Shown: piece after piece, positions 49,697 to 58,894 of the stretch
Layout of the letters: every line of letters starts with the position of its first letter
Position numbering within the stretch: the stretch's first letter is position 1
NCBI RefSeq assembly: GCF_018614205.1
Contig: NZ_JAGGOS010000120.1
Location: forward strand, 44,635-108,634
Origin: Streptomyces sp. ISL-36
Lineage (GTDB): Bacteria; Actinomycetota; Actinomycetes; Streptomycetales; Streptomycetaceae
Reading direction: 5' to 3'
Length of the DNA: 64,000 nucleotides
Position numbers and translations under genes: made by a program
Notes under the pieces: generated by a model
The model's input: the letters and a program-made list of their open reading frames with translations, nothing else
What the model was told of the DNA's origin: nothing
The model's database searches: none

Positions 49697-50668
49697 ATGC
49701 ACGCCATGCACACCACGCGCACCCGAACCGCTGTCTCCCGTCGTACCGCACTCGCCACCCTGGCCGGGCTCGCGGCCCTGCCGCTGTCCGGATGCACGGC
49801 CACCCCGGATGCGGCCTCCCCGTCCCCGACCACATCCGGTGCGACACCACCTGCCTCGAAGCCCTCCACACCGGCGTCTGCTGATCCCCGTACCGAGCGC
49901 GCGTTCGGCGAACTGGAGCGGAAGTTCGATGCCCGGCTGGGGGTCTACGCGCTCGACACCGGCAGCGGCCGGACCATTGCCCACCGGCCCGACGAACGCT
50001 TCGCCTACGCCTCCACCTGCAAAGCGCTGCTCGCCGCCGCCGTTCTGGACAAGAACTCCCTCCGGCAGCTCGACCGGCTCGTGCGCTACGCCCGCACCGA
50101 TCTCATCAGCAACTCGCCGATCACCGAGCGGCATGTCGCCACCGGACTGACCCTGCGTGAGCTGTGCGATGCCGCCGTCCGCTACAGCGACAACGCGGCA
50201 GCCAACCTCCTCTTCCGCGAACTCGGCGGACCGAGCGGCCTGCAGGAAGCCCTCCGTGGCCTCGGCGACCGGGTCACCCGGTGCGACCGCTACGAAGTCG
50301 CCCTCAGCGAAGCCGCCCCCGGCGACCTCCGCGACACCAGTACGCCCCGCGCCCTCGCCACCGACCTGCGTGCGTACGTCCTCGGCGACACCCTCGCCCC
50401 GGACAAGCGAGCCGTGCTGACCGACTGGCTCAAGCGGAACACCACCGGCGACAAGACCATCCGCGCCGGCGCCCCCGCCGGCTGGCAGGTCGGCGACAAG
50501 ACCGGCACGGGCGGCTACGGCACCCGCAACGACATCGCCATCCTCTGGCCCCCCAACGCGGAACCGATCGCCCTGGCCGTCCTCTCCCGCCGTGACACCA
50601 AGGACGCCACACGCGACGACGCCCTCATCGCCCGAGCCACCGAAGTCGCCCTCGACGCGATGGCCTAG
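49697..50668 (+). CDS. Class A beta-lactamase, lipoprotein
   Basis: This 323-residue protein has a Tat-like signal (SRRTALATLAGLAALPL) and lipobox LSGC (Cys33). A Ser/Pro/Thr linker (34-65) leads to the class A domain with 'STCK' (106-109), 'SDN' (164-166), the omega-loop 'RYEVALSEAAPGD' holding the Glu166 equivalent at Glu200, and 'KTG' (268-270). Asn170 of the standard E-x-x-L-N is Ser here. It should hydrolyse penicillins at the cell surface. It follows the PBP gene and is probably under the same LysR/BlaB-like control. Confidence 0.93.
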   Translation: MHAMHTTRTRTAVSRRTALATLAGLAALPLSGCTATPDAASPSPTTSGATPPASKPSTPASADPRTERAFGELERKFDARLGVYALDTGSGRTIAHRPDERFAYASTCKALLAAAVLDKNSLRQLDRLVRYARTDLISNSPITERHVATGLTLRELCDAAVRYSDNAAANLLFRELGGPSGLQEALRGLGDRVTRCDRYEVALSEAAPGDLRDTSTPRALATDLRAYVLGDTLAPDKRAVLTDWLKRNTTGDKTIRAGAPAGWQVGDKTGTGGYGTRNDIAILWPPNAEPIALAVLSRRDTKDATRDDALIARATEVALDAMA

Positions 50669-50739
50669 TCGAACCGTCCGGTGCTTCTGCCAAGCCGCCT
50701 CGCGCCCATGTCGCCGCAGCGCTGTCATCAGCGTGCCGA

Positions 50740-50781
50740 AGAGTGGCCCGGTGAGAGTGGCCTGGTGAGAGTGGCCCGGTG
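50740..50781. repeat. 14-bp tandem repeat x3
   Basis: AGAGTGGCCCGGTG is present three times head to tail; the middle copy has one C-to-T change. It sits in the 370-bp gap after the beta-lactamase gene, which otherwise shows no gene. Confidence 0.75.
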
Positions 50782-51038
50782 CCCGAGGGCACGATGGCTG
50801 CCGAGGTGACGGGCGTCTGTGGCCTGCTGGATCCGAAGGTCCGCGCCGCCCCAACCTGGGAATCGCGCGCTGATCCACACCGGTGACCTTCATCCCCTCG
50901 TTCCCGCATTTACTTACTGTGACCGGCCCTCGCGGCCGCGGAATCCCCGGACAGCAGCATCACGGGTCGGGCGGCATTGGATCCGGCAGGCTGGGCACTC
51001 GTTCGTCGTGCAACCCCACGCCGAGGGATGGTGCAGCG

Positions 51039-51452
51039 ATGACCGAGTACGAACGTTCACGGACGATGCCCGCGCACCCCGAGCAGGTGTTCGACCAAGC
51101 CGCCGATATCGGCCGACTGGACACGTGGATGCCACAGGACCTGCATGTGCGGGCCGAGGGACTGCCCGCCGTGACCGTGCATGAGGATCGCACCGACGAG
51201 GACACCCCCGCACTGCTGCGCGCCGAGCGCGAGCAGATGCGGCTCGAGTGGGGCACCCGTGAGCAGGGCGATTACGCCGGCTGGCTCCAGGTCGCCGGCA
51301 TCGACAGTGGAGCCAGTGAGGTCACGGTCCATCTTTCGTTCTTCGAGGGCAGCCACGACCCTGGCGAGCAGGCGGTCACCCGGGCCCTCGATGCGAGTCT
51401 GGAGCGTCTGGCGGAACAAGTGCGCCTGCGTGCCGAGAACACGGCCGGCTGA
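51039..51452 (+). CDS. SRPBCC-fold small protein
   Basis: This 137-residue protein starts MTEYERSRTMPAHPEQVFDQ and continues 'AADIGRLDTWMPQDLHV', the typical first strand and helices of the polyketide cyclase/SRPBCC family. A C-terminal helix follows ('ALDASLERLAEQVRLRAE'). Such proteins bind hydrophobic ligands and are often stress-related in Streptomyces. No operon partner is obvious. Confidence 0.75.
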   Translation: MTEYERSRTMPAHPEQVFDQAADIGRLDTWMPQDLHVRAEGLPAVTVHEDRTDEDTPALLRAEREQMRLEWGTREQGDYAGWLQVAGIDSGASEVTVHLSFFEGSHDPGEQAVTRALDASLERLAEQVRLRAENTAG

Positions 51453-51478
51453 GGACCTACCACCAAGGCCGGTACGCC

Positions 51479-51787
51479 ATGCCACGCGCCAAGCAGTACG
51501 CCGTCGCCGCCTCGGGGCAGTGGACGGACGAGGAGGAAGGCCGCCGTCGTCTGCCTGCCGGAGAGGTCCACGCCTGGGAACCGGGCATGAACCAGACCGT
51601 GTGCGGCCTCTCCCTCAGCCGCTCCGTCCTGGGGCGCTTTCCTCACATCACCTGGGCCGACACCTTTCCCGAGTCCGGAGGCGCGGCAGACCGCGTCCAG
51701 CGCCAATGTCCACGCTGCGCTTCCGTCGCCGGACGCCGCGGCGGCGATGCCCGTCCCCGCTGGCACCGCACCAATCCCCGGCCGTGA
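51479..51787 (+). CDS. Small Cys-motif hypothetical protein
   Basis: This 102-residue protein has 'AWEPGMNQTVCGLSLSRSVL' followed by 'GRFPHITWADTFPES' and 'QCPRCASVAG', giving Cys residues that could bind zinc. It resembles short actinobacterial proteins of unknown function. The gene begins 26 bases after the SRPBCC gene and may share its transcript. Confidence 0.65.
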   Translation: MPRAKQYAVAASGQWTDEEEGRRRLPAGEVHAWEPGMNQTVCGLSLSRSVLGRFPHITWADTFPESGGAADRVQRQCPRCASVAGRRGGDARPRWHRTNPRP

Positions 51788-52219
51788 GTGCCGCGGTGTT
51801 GCTGGTCGAGGAGACCGTCCGGGCCGGGGGCGCGCGCTCCTACTCACGTACGTGATGGCCGAGCAGGGGATGGCTCGGTGACCTGATCGGGCGGGCGCGC
51901 TGAACCGACGCCGACGGCATGCTCCTCACCCCTCCCTGCGCCGTGACCGCCTGCCCTCGGGGCTGCGCCTCTCCCCGTCCGCGCACGACCGGGCGGCTGG
52001 GCAAGGCAGTCGATCGAGTCCGCCACCGGGCCCACGGCGCACGCCCGTGCCCGGTGTCGGCGTTTCGGCCAACCCCGCCCATCCGTACACCCGTTGCGGG
52101 GACGGGGTCGGTGCATCCCGCACGCTCCGACACGCGCCGTATCCCGGGGTTCGACGTCCGACCGAAACACAGGTGTTCGAAATGCGGGCGGGCTCGTTGA
52201 GCCTCACGACAACCCAGCC
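51788..52219. other. 432 bp without a recognised gene
   Basis: Short overlapping frames exist on both strands but show no ribosome sites or known motifs. I looked for a small peptide precursor that might go with the ABC exporter downstream and found none I could support. Confidence 0.4.
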
Positions 52220-53894
52220 GTGACCGACAAGGGGGATCAGTTGACCTCGGCCAGTACACCCGAGCAGTGGGATGCGGACGCAGCGGAATCAACGGCCTCG
52301 TCCGGCGCGAGCGTGAACTCAGCGCAGAAGGAAGAGTTCCTGTACCGGGACGAGTCCAGGCTCCGGGCCGGCGCACTGCTGACGACCGGGACGATGGCCC
52401 GCCGGCTGCCCGCGCTCGTGCTCCGGTCCCTGACGATGGCCTGGCAGGCCGATCGGGTCGCGACCGTCGGGCTGTTGGTCTGCCAGGTCGTGACCGGCGT
52501 ACTCGCCGCGCTGGGACTGCTCGCGGTCACAGGGACCATCACCGCGCTGATCTCCTCGGGCGACATCACCGACCGGCTGCGGGAGGCGGCCCCACAACTG
52601 GCCGTCATCGCCGCGGCGGCCGGCCTGCGGGCGCTGCTGGGGGTCATGGTGACCTGGCTGACCGGCCGGCTGCGGCCGGTGTTGGGACGAGCGGCGGAGC
52701 TGACGATGATCGAGGCCGCGCTCGGCGCCGAGCTCGCGGCGAACAACCAGCCCGGCTACAACGACTTCTACGACATCGCCGACCGCGGCGCCCAGGTCAC
52801 CCCCGACCTCGTGGCCGAGGCCCAGGACGTGCTGGCGGCCACCGCGACCCTCGCCGCCGGGGCGACCGTGCTCGCCGTGCTCCACCCGGCGCTTCTGCCT
52901 CTGCTCCTCATCGCGTGCCTGCCGCAGGCCGCCGCGTACGTACGGGCCGCACGTGTCCTGTACCTGGCGGGCCTGGAGACCTCGGGGCGGCGCCGCATGC
53001 TGTCCAAACTGCGCTGGCACATGGCCTACATGGAGTCCAGCGAGGAGATGCGGGCGTGCCTGGCCGGACCGTTCCTCATCGACCGGTACCGGCGGCTCGC
53101 CGCCTCGGTCAACCGCGCCGAACGCGAGGCGGCGGACGCCGGCGCGTGGATGGGGGTCGCCGGGGCCGCCGTCGGCGGTGTCGCGTCCGCCGCGGTGTGG
53201 GCGGCGCTCCTCTATCTCCTCGCCTCCGGCCGCATGGACCTGGCGGCCGGAGGCGGCGCGGTGTTCGCCCTCCAGACGGCGACCGGATCCGTACGCGGCA
53301 TCATCAACGGCGGGGCGCGGCTGGTGCGCACCGGCTGGTACGTGCAGGACTGGCAGAAGTTCCTCGACAACGCCCACGGGCAGGCCATGACGGCCTCCCG
53401 CGGCACCGAGATCCTGCCGGCGGCGCCGGAGCGTTTCGAAGCCCGCGACATCACCTACCGGTACGACGGCGCTCCCGAGGACAGTCTCACCGGGGTGTCC
53501 CTGCATGTGAAGCGAGGGGAGATCGTGGCGCTGGTCGGGGAGAACGGGTCGGGCAAGACCACCCTTTCGCGGCTGCTCTGCGGCCTGCTGCTGCCCACCT
53601 CCGGGGCGGTGGCGTGGGGTCACAGGACCACGGCCGAGCTCGATCCGTGGGACGCGTGGAAGCACGTCGGCCTGGTCCCGCAGAAGTTCACGTACCTGCC
53701 CCTGACCATGCGGGACAACATCACCTTCGGTCAGGGCGACACGAGCGACGCGGCCGTGCTCGCCGCGTGCGAGGCGTCCGGGGCGATCGACATGCTGCCC
53801 GGCCTGCGGTCCGGGCTGGACACACTGCTGACCGCGGAGTGGTTCGGCGGCCAGCAGCTGTCCGGTGGTCAGTGGCAGCGGGTCGTGCTCTCCA

Positions 53895-56063
53895 GAAGCC
53901 GTGCGGAAACAACCTCACGGTTCCGTATGAGCATTCGATTCCTCCTGGGACTCGACGAAGCGGAGGACTTCTTCCGCGCTGTGAAACCGGTTTTTCCTGT
54001 GGACGGGCGCGGGGTTGTACCCGTCCTCTTTGAGAAGAGGACGGAGTTCCACAAGCGCGTTGCCGATGGTGCGAGGACTCACCTTGAAGAGGGCGGCGAT
54101 CGTCGGCCGGGTGGCAACCTGGCGCATGGCGATAATCGCGGCAAGGACTCGACCCTCGTCGGTGATCTTTCTGTAGACGACGGCCCCTGGGTCCTTCTTC
54201 GGCTCGGCGCCTCGCCGCTTGTGTCGGATTTCTTGAAGACGGGCTTGATACCGCGTGGCCAGGCGGGCTGTGACGGCGTCGAGTTCGTCACGGCTCATGC
54301 CGGTGATGGCTGGATGCCGCAATGCCTCTTCGGGGTCGGCCTCCTGAAGGGGGCCGGCGGAGGCAACGAATTCTCGGACTGCTTGGGCGGTGGAAAGCCT
54401 GAGTGTGATGGCTCGCACGGTGTGGTTGTGTTCTGCGAAGAGGACCCGTGTCTCCCTGGTGGCGTGCTGAAGGGCGCTTCGGCTCACTCCGAGCAGATCG
54501 CCGAGCACGGGCATCGGGCAGACCTCGCGGAGGTAGACAAGACTGGCCACAATGCGAGCGGCAGGGGTCATTACCGTCATTCCGCCGGAGCCTTTCGCGC
54601 GGCGTCTTCTCCCGCCTCGTCGGTCGTAATTGCGTTGCTCGGCTTTGGCTTCCTGGGCTGGTGCGAGAAGCTCGATAAGGCGGGTCAGTTCTTCTCGGGT
54701 CATCCCAGTCAGCACCGGGTGGGCGAGCATCTCCAATACTTCGGACTGGATGACTCTGGGGCTTCTGTCGGCCGCCTGCACAGTGCAGCGGCCCTGTGGC
54801 TGGATGGTGTAGTTCCAGGCGCTGTGAGTGTCGTGTGGCTGGATCGGCAAGGATTCCAGGTATTCCTTGCTCACGGTGACCCCGATCGGATAGGCGCGCG
54901 TGTCGAGTTCGGCCTCGACGCGCAGTCCGGAGCGGGTGCGTGTGGATTCGATGGTCTTGATGACGACTTCGTGGCTGGTCAGCGGGCGCCCACGCCAGTT
55001 CATCGTGATGTGGGAGAAGAGGCGGTGCTCGACCTTGTTCCACTTCGATGTTCCAGGCGGAAAGTGGCAGACGGTAATCGCCAAGCCGGTTTCCTCGGCC
55101 AGAGCTGCGAGCTCGGACTTCCAGAGTCGGTATCGCGGAGAATTCGAGCCGCCGGAGTCCGCCGTGATCAGCAGGCGCTCGGCGCTCGGGTAGTCACCCT
55201 TGCCGCGGTTGTCCCACCATCGGCGAATCGAGGCGACGGCGAAGGCCGACGTGTCGTGGTCCACGCCGACATTCACCCATCCCGTGTTGGCTGCGATGTC
55301 GTAGATCCCGTATGGGATGGCTTGCTGGATTTCCCCGCGGAAGAACAGCGAGTGGTCCTCGACGTCGATCGGCTCGCCCTTGGGCCGCCACTCACGGCCC
55401 GGGTTGTGGTACCGGCCGATCATTTCCTTCTTCTTTGTATCCACGCTGATCACCGGCTCACCGGCCGCTTGATGTTCTTTGACCTGGTTGTTGATGTAGT
55501 GGAACTGGGCGTCTCGGTCGGGGTGTTGCTTTCCCTCCAGGGTTTTGGCGTTGCCCTGAAGGCTGAACCCGTTCGCACGCAGCAGCTTTCCAACTGTGGT
55601 CGCGCAGACCGGATGCCCCTGTTTGTTCAGCTCGGCGGCAAGATGCCGCAGCGACTTCGTAGTCCACCTCAAGGGCGACATGGGATCGCCTCGCTCATCC
55701 GGCTCGACCAATGCCAAGAGGGCGGGCAGCAGTCCGGGGTCCTTCGAGGCTGCGTTCTTGCGGCCGCCTCCGGGGCGTCGAATGCGACCACTCGGAAAGG
55801 GCGTCGGCTCATCTGCGAGTTCGACGATACCTTTGCGCACCGTCGTTTCGCTGACACCGGCCGCGCGGGACACCGCGCGTATACCGCCGTGCCCGAGCTC
55901 GCGGGCCTCTGCGGCCAGCAGCAAACGCCGCTGCCTTTCGTTGAGATGGGGGAGCAACACCCCCAACCGCGAAATAAGTTGGTGAGGTATCGACTGGGAT
56001 ATGGCCACGCAAGATCAACGATCATGGGGCCCGCGAAGCAACGCGTTGTTTTCAGACGGCTTC
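53895..56063. mobile_element. ISAzo13-family insertion sequence, 2169 bp
   Basis: The terminal inverted repeats are GAAGCCGTGCGGAAACAAC (53895-53913) and, reversed, GAAGCCGTCTGAAAACAAC (56063-56045), 16 of 19 identical. A CCA at 53892-53894 is repeated at 56064-56066, consistent with a 3-bp target duplication. Excision of element plus one CCA rejoins the ABC gene exactly. It encodes one transposase on the minus strand. Intact ends and gene suggest a recent arrival. Confidence 0.9.
53915..56008 (-). CDS. ISAzo13-family transposase with duplicated C-terminal HTH domain
   Basis: This 697-residue transposase has an N-terminal helix-turn-helix (28-62: 'RQRRLLLAAEARELGHGGIR', 'AVSRAAGVSETTVRKG'). 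The DDE core carries 'ISVDTKKKEMIGRYHNPGRE' (Asp190), 'LLITADSGGSNS' (Asp284) and 'NKVEHRLFSHI' (Glu327). Typical family members are about 400-500 residues. Here two further copies of a roughly 100-residue module ('HPVLTGMTREELTRL...' at 430-525 and 'HPAITGMSRDELDAV...' at 566-662) are added, each ending in a helix-turn-helix. The start is GTG 56008, 37 bases inside the inverted repeat. Confidence 0.88.
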   Translation of the reverse strand: MAISQSIPHQLISRLGVLLPHLNERQRRLLLAAEARELGHGGIRAVSRAAGVSETTVRKGIVELADEPTPFPSGRIRRPGGGRKNAASKDPGLLPALLALVEPDERGDPMSPLRWTTKSLRHLAAELNKQGHPVCATTVGKLLRANGFSLQGNAKTLEGKQHPDRDAQFHYINNQVKEHQAAGEPVISVDTKKKEMIGRYHNPGREWRPKGEPIDVEDHSLFFRGEIQQAIPYGIYDIAANTGWVNVGVDHDTSAFAVASIRRWWDNRGKGDYPSAERLLITADSGGSNSPRYRLWKSELAALAEETGLAITVCHFPPGTSKWNKVEHRLFSHITMNWRGRPLTSHEVVIKTIESTRTRSGLRVEAELDTRAYPIGVTVSKEYLESLPIQPHDTHSAWNYTIQPQGRCTVQAADRSPRVIQSEVLEMLAHPVLTGMTREELTRLIELLAPAQEAKAEQRNYDRRGGRRRRAKGSGGMTVMTPAARIVASLVYLREVCPMPVLGDLLGVSRSALQHATRETRVLFAEHNHTVRAITLRLSTAQAVREFVASAGPLQEADPEEALRHPAITGMSRDELDAVTARLATRYQARLQEIRHKRRGAEPKKDPGAVVYRKITDEGRVLAAIIAMRQVATRPTIAALFKVSPRTIGNALVELRPLLKEDGYNPAPVHRKNRFHSAEEVLRFVESQEESNAHTEP

Positions 56064-56683
56064 CCAGGGCCTTCCACCGGCAGGCGTCCTTGCTGGTGAT
56101 GGACGAGCCGACAGCGGCGCTCGACGCCCGAGCCGAGCACCGCGTCTTCACCGGACTGCGGGAACTGGCCAAGGACCGGGCGGTGCTGCTGATCACGCAC
56201 AGGCTCGCCAACGTGGCCGTCGCGGACCGGATCATCGTCCTCGACCGGGGGCGCGTGGTCCAGGAAGGCAGCTACCAGCAGCTCACCCGGGAACCGGGCT
56301 TGTTCCGGTCCCTGTGGGAACTCCAGCAGCGCACCAGCGGGGAGCCTCTCTAACCCGCCGCCCAGCGACGGCTGCCCCGTCGCGCCGGATCGGCGAGCGG
56401 ACCCCGTACCGAGCCGCCCCGGCCGCCGCGGGGCCGACTCGGGCGCACCGGGATCGAGCGGTAGCCCGTCGCTTCGCTACTCACCTTCGAGTTCGGCATT
56501 GTCCCGGGCTCGGTCTCCCCGGGACCGGCCGGGACCGCGACCCGGAACGGCCTGGGGCCGGTGACCGACTGCGCCCGTCACCGACCTCGGCCGTCCCGCC
56601 GTCTGGTGAGCGCGCCGCATACCTCGGCCGGCCCCGGAGGCGAGCCGACGTGATACTCGACGTCGCTTCTCCGAGCCAAAAGT

Positions 56684-56708
56684 TGCCCCACTATGGGGAG
56701 TTGGGGCA
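56684..56708. promoter_or_regulatory. Inverted repeat upstream of GNAT gene
   Basis: TGCCCCA (56684-56690) pairs with TGGGGCA (56702-56708) over an 11-base spacer. An inner CCCC-acta-TGGGG overlap allows alternative pairing. It could be an operator or mRNA structure. The remaining 470-bp gap between the ABC pseudogene and GNAT shows no gene. Confidence 0.35.
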
Positions 56709-56823
56709 TGCACCATCAGCCGTTGCCCAGGTCTCCCTGCCCTCGGTGGGTAAGATCCGGGAGGCTCGGCGGCCGCGAGTGCGCGGCGAGCGCATTTGCG
56801 TGACTGTTCGAGGGGGGCACCAC

Positions 56824-57381
56824 ATGACGGAGCAAGGGACCATCGCGATAGAGCGCATGGATGGATCGGCCGTTGTGCAGGCCGAGGACGCGTTCAAGCT
56901 GATCTACGCCGAAGCGTTCGCCGAGCCTCCTTACAACGAGACTGCAGCCGATGTCGTCGCCGCCTTCCGCCGCTTCCCCGTACAGGCTCGCAAATACGCC
57001 TTTCGCGCTGCTTTGGCCCGCGCCAAGGGCGGCGAGCCGATCGGCATGGCGTACGGCCACCAACTCGGGCCCGACACGGTGCGGTGGGACGAACTGACCG
57101 AGCCCGTGCCCGACGGCATGCGGCGCGAGGACGGGCACCGCACCTTCGGGCTCATGGAACTCGCCGTGCGCGGACCGTGGCGCGGACAGGGTGTTGCGCA
57201 GCGTCTGCACGAGACGCTGCTCGACACCATCGAGGCCGAGCGGGTGCTCCTGAACGTCCACCCGGCGAGCAAGGCCGCCTCGGCCGCTTACCGGGCGTGG
57301 GGATACCGCAAGATCGGCGAGGCCCGGCCGTGGGGCGATGGCGCGGACCTCCATGACGTGATGCTGCTCGATCTGCGCTGA
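56824..57381 (+). CDS. GNAT-family N-acetyltransferase
   Basis: This 185-residue acetyltransferase has 'DAFKLIYAEAFAEPPYNETA' at the N-terminus and the acetyl-CoA-binding motif A 'LMELAVRGPWRGQGVAQRLH' (about 106-125, R/Q-x-x-G-x-A type). It ends with 'NVHPASKAASAAYRAWGYRK' and 'DVMLLDL'. Substrate is unknown. A strong ribosome site (GAGGGGGG) precedes ATG 56824. Confidence 0.88.
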   Translation: MTEQGTIAIERMDGSAVVQAEDAFKLIYAEAFAEPPYNETAADVVAAFRRFPVQARKYAFRAALARAKGGEPIGMAYGHQLGPDTVRWDELTEPVPDGMRREDGHRTFGLMELAVRGPWRGQGVAQRLHETLLDTIEAERVLLNVHPASKAASAAYRAWGYRKIGEARPWGDGADLHDVMLLDLR

Positions 57382-57409
57382 AAGCAGTCGGTGAACGGCC
57401 CCGGGGGCG

Positions 57410-57799
57410 GACTACCGGGACGGCCTGGACCGGGTGGTGAAGACCGTTGCCCCGCTGTCGACAGTCGCGCAGGATCTTGTAGTGCTTCATCCGGGCGAAG
57501 GCGTACTCGACGCGGGCCCGGACCTTCCGGTGTTCGGCGTTGTCCTCCTCCTCGCCGGGCAGCAGGGCCCATCCGGGGCGTTTGCGGTGCGGGACGAGGA
57601 GACCGGTGTTGGTGTAGGCGCGTCGCTACACGGCCACCAGCAGCACCCGGTCCGCAAGCGGCAAACACCACAGCCGGCCGCCACCAGCACCGTTCCCGCC
57701 CCGTTCCCGGACCACCTTGAGCAGCCGCCCGAACTGCCGCATCCACAGACCCGTGAACGTCTCCACCCACAACGCCTCGGCCCTCAACACCCCACCCAT
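57410..57799 (-). pseudogene. IS5-type transposase with internal deletion
   Basis: On the minus strand the N-terminal part reads 'TFTGLWMRQFGRLLKVVRER' and 'GGGRLWCLPLADRVLLVAV' (57799-57626). The C-terminal part follows directly in another frame, 'RARVEYAFARMKHYKILRDC' and 'RQRGNGLHHPVQAV' (to about 57410). The catalytic middle is missing, so this is a deletion derivative. Confidence 0.75.
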
Positions 57800-57928
57800 A
57801 CAGGCTGTCCCGTAACTGCTGGTCACGGAGCTGGCCAGGGTGCGGAAACTGCGTAGCTGCGGAGATCGCGGTGCCGGTATCGTCCGGTCTCCCGACCCGC
57901 CGAACGGGTGGCCTACGTTCAGAAAGCG

Positions 57929-58306
57929 ATGCAGATGACCAGCCGGCAAGCAACGACGACCCTGTGGCGCCCCACCGGCCCCAAGGAGCTGGATCTGGTT
58001 CGGGAGCTGAATTGGCGTGCCTGGCCGCCCCGGCTGCCCGAGCAGCCGATCTTCTACCCGGTCCTCAACGAGGACTATGCGGTCAGGATCGCGCGGGACT
58101 GGAACGTGAAGCACGATGGCGCCGGTTTCGTCACTCGTTTTGAGGTCGAGTCGGAGTTCTTGAGCCGGTATCCGATCCAGCAGGCCGGCGGGCAGACGAT
58201 CCTCGAGCTCTGGGTTCCGGCCGAGGAGCTGGACGACTTCAACGCCCACATTGTCGGCGAGATCCAGGTGATTCACGAGTTCCGCTCTGAGGCGGATGCC
58301 TGCTGA
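57929..58306 (+). CDS. Conserved hypothetical protein (sometimes named ADP-ribosylation/crystallin J1)
   Basis: This protein of about 125 residues has 'LWRPTGPKELDLVRELNWRA', 'WPPRLPEQPIFYPVLNEDYA', 'RIARDWNVKHDGAGFVTRFE' and 'LELWVPAEELDDFNAHIVGE'. Close relatives are widespread in actinobacteria and some carry a misleading 'ADP-ribosylation/crystallin J1' label. No such catalytic residues are visible here. Function is unknown. GTG 57908 and ATG 57935 are alternative starts. It is wedged between two IS5 fragments. Confidence 0.78.
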   Translation: MQMTSRQATTTLWRPTGPKELDLVRELNWRAWPPRLPEQPIFYPVLNEDYAVRIARDWNVKHDGAGFVTRFEVESEFLSRYPIQQAGGQTILELWVPAEELDDFNAHIVGEIQVIHEFRSEADAC

Positions 58307-58439
58307 CGGGGCACGCGGGTCCGGTCCACTGATCACGGCGTGGCTGGTGTGATCACGGCGTCGGAACCCTTCCTGGACAGCCCCGTTCACCGGGCTGAGC
58401 CCGCATGCCTTCGGGACTGGTGACCGCGCTGCGAAATCC

Positions 58440-58690
58440 GCGGCGCCCCGCGTGATCGGTCGCCTCGGGCCGATGCTCGCGCTCCGGCCCCGCAAGCGGT
58501 TCTCCAAGGACACCGTGCTCATCGTGGACGGCACCCTGGTCCCCACCCGCGACCACACCATCGCCGAACAGTCGAAGAACTACCCCTACTCCACCGACCA
58601 CCCTGGTCGGCATCGACGCCGACACCCGACTCGACTCAGATCGCCGACGGCGGCAATCCCGGCACGGCCTGTCGAACCGGGGCGCGATCG
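58440..58690 (+). pseudogene. IS5-type transposase middle fragment
   Basis: The plus strand encodes 'LRPRKRFSKDTVLIVDGTLV' and 'PTRDHTIAEQSKNYPYSTDH', then, after small deletions, 'IADGGNPGTA'. These are the central DDE blocks of the IS5-family transposase. This is the part missing from the opposite-strand copy at 57410-57799. Confidence 0.7.
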
Positions 58691-58795
58691 CTCCGTGGCG
58701 CCCGGCCACGGAGCCTCCGCAAAAACCCGTTGAAGACCACCGCGACCACTGCTACTTTTCCCGAGGCCGTGCGAGAGAACGAGGAGGTGGTACCC

Positions 58796-58849
58796 GTGAA
58801 CGCAGTTTCGACATGGGTGCTCCCCTCCGGGGTCACGGTCGGGCGATAG
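58796..58849 (+). CDS. Possible 17-residue leader peptide
   Basis: A GTG-started frame MNAVSTWVLPSGVTVGR ends in TAG and has AGGAGG 8 bases upstream. It ends 45 bases before the hydrolase-like gene at 58895. A short stem CGGGAG/CTCCCG lies between them. It may be a regulatory leader ORF, or chance. Confidence 0.3.
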   Translation: MNAVSTWVLPSGVTVGR

Positions 58850-58894
58850 GTCGTCCGGGAGCGCCGTTCACGAGCACTCCCGAAAGGCACGACC

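Larger units (their letters stand above)
52220..56353 (+). pseudogene. ABC exporter (TMD-NBD fusion) interrupted by an ISAzo13-type element
   Basis: Without the insertion this would be a 653-residue exporter half-transporter with an N-terminal membrane domain (about 55-400) and a nucleotide-binding domain. The latter has Walker A 'GENGSGKT', signature 'LSGGQ', and beyond the insertion Walker B 'LLVMDEPTAALDA' and H-loop 'ITHR'. The element enters right after 'QWQRVVLS'. Removing 2172 bases restores 'RVVLSRAFHRQASLLVMDEP'. Because 2172 is a multiple of 3 and this strand of the element lacks stops, the frame stays open for about 1377 codons. Start: GTG 52220, or TTG 52241 which has AAGGGGGA. 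The ATPase is split between signature and Walker B, so function is very unlikely. Confidence 0.88.

Noticed and set aside
51788..52219. A peptide precursor (lanthipeptide or lasso type) for the adjacent ABC exporter
   Set aside because: No short frame with a ribosome site and a leader/core pattern was found, and no modification enzymes are nearby.
52094..56353. A single 1419-residue protein
   Set aside because: The middle 724 codons are the antisense strand of an ISAzo13-type element with inverted repeats and target duplication, so it is an interrupted gene, not a natural giant protein.
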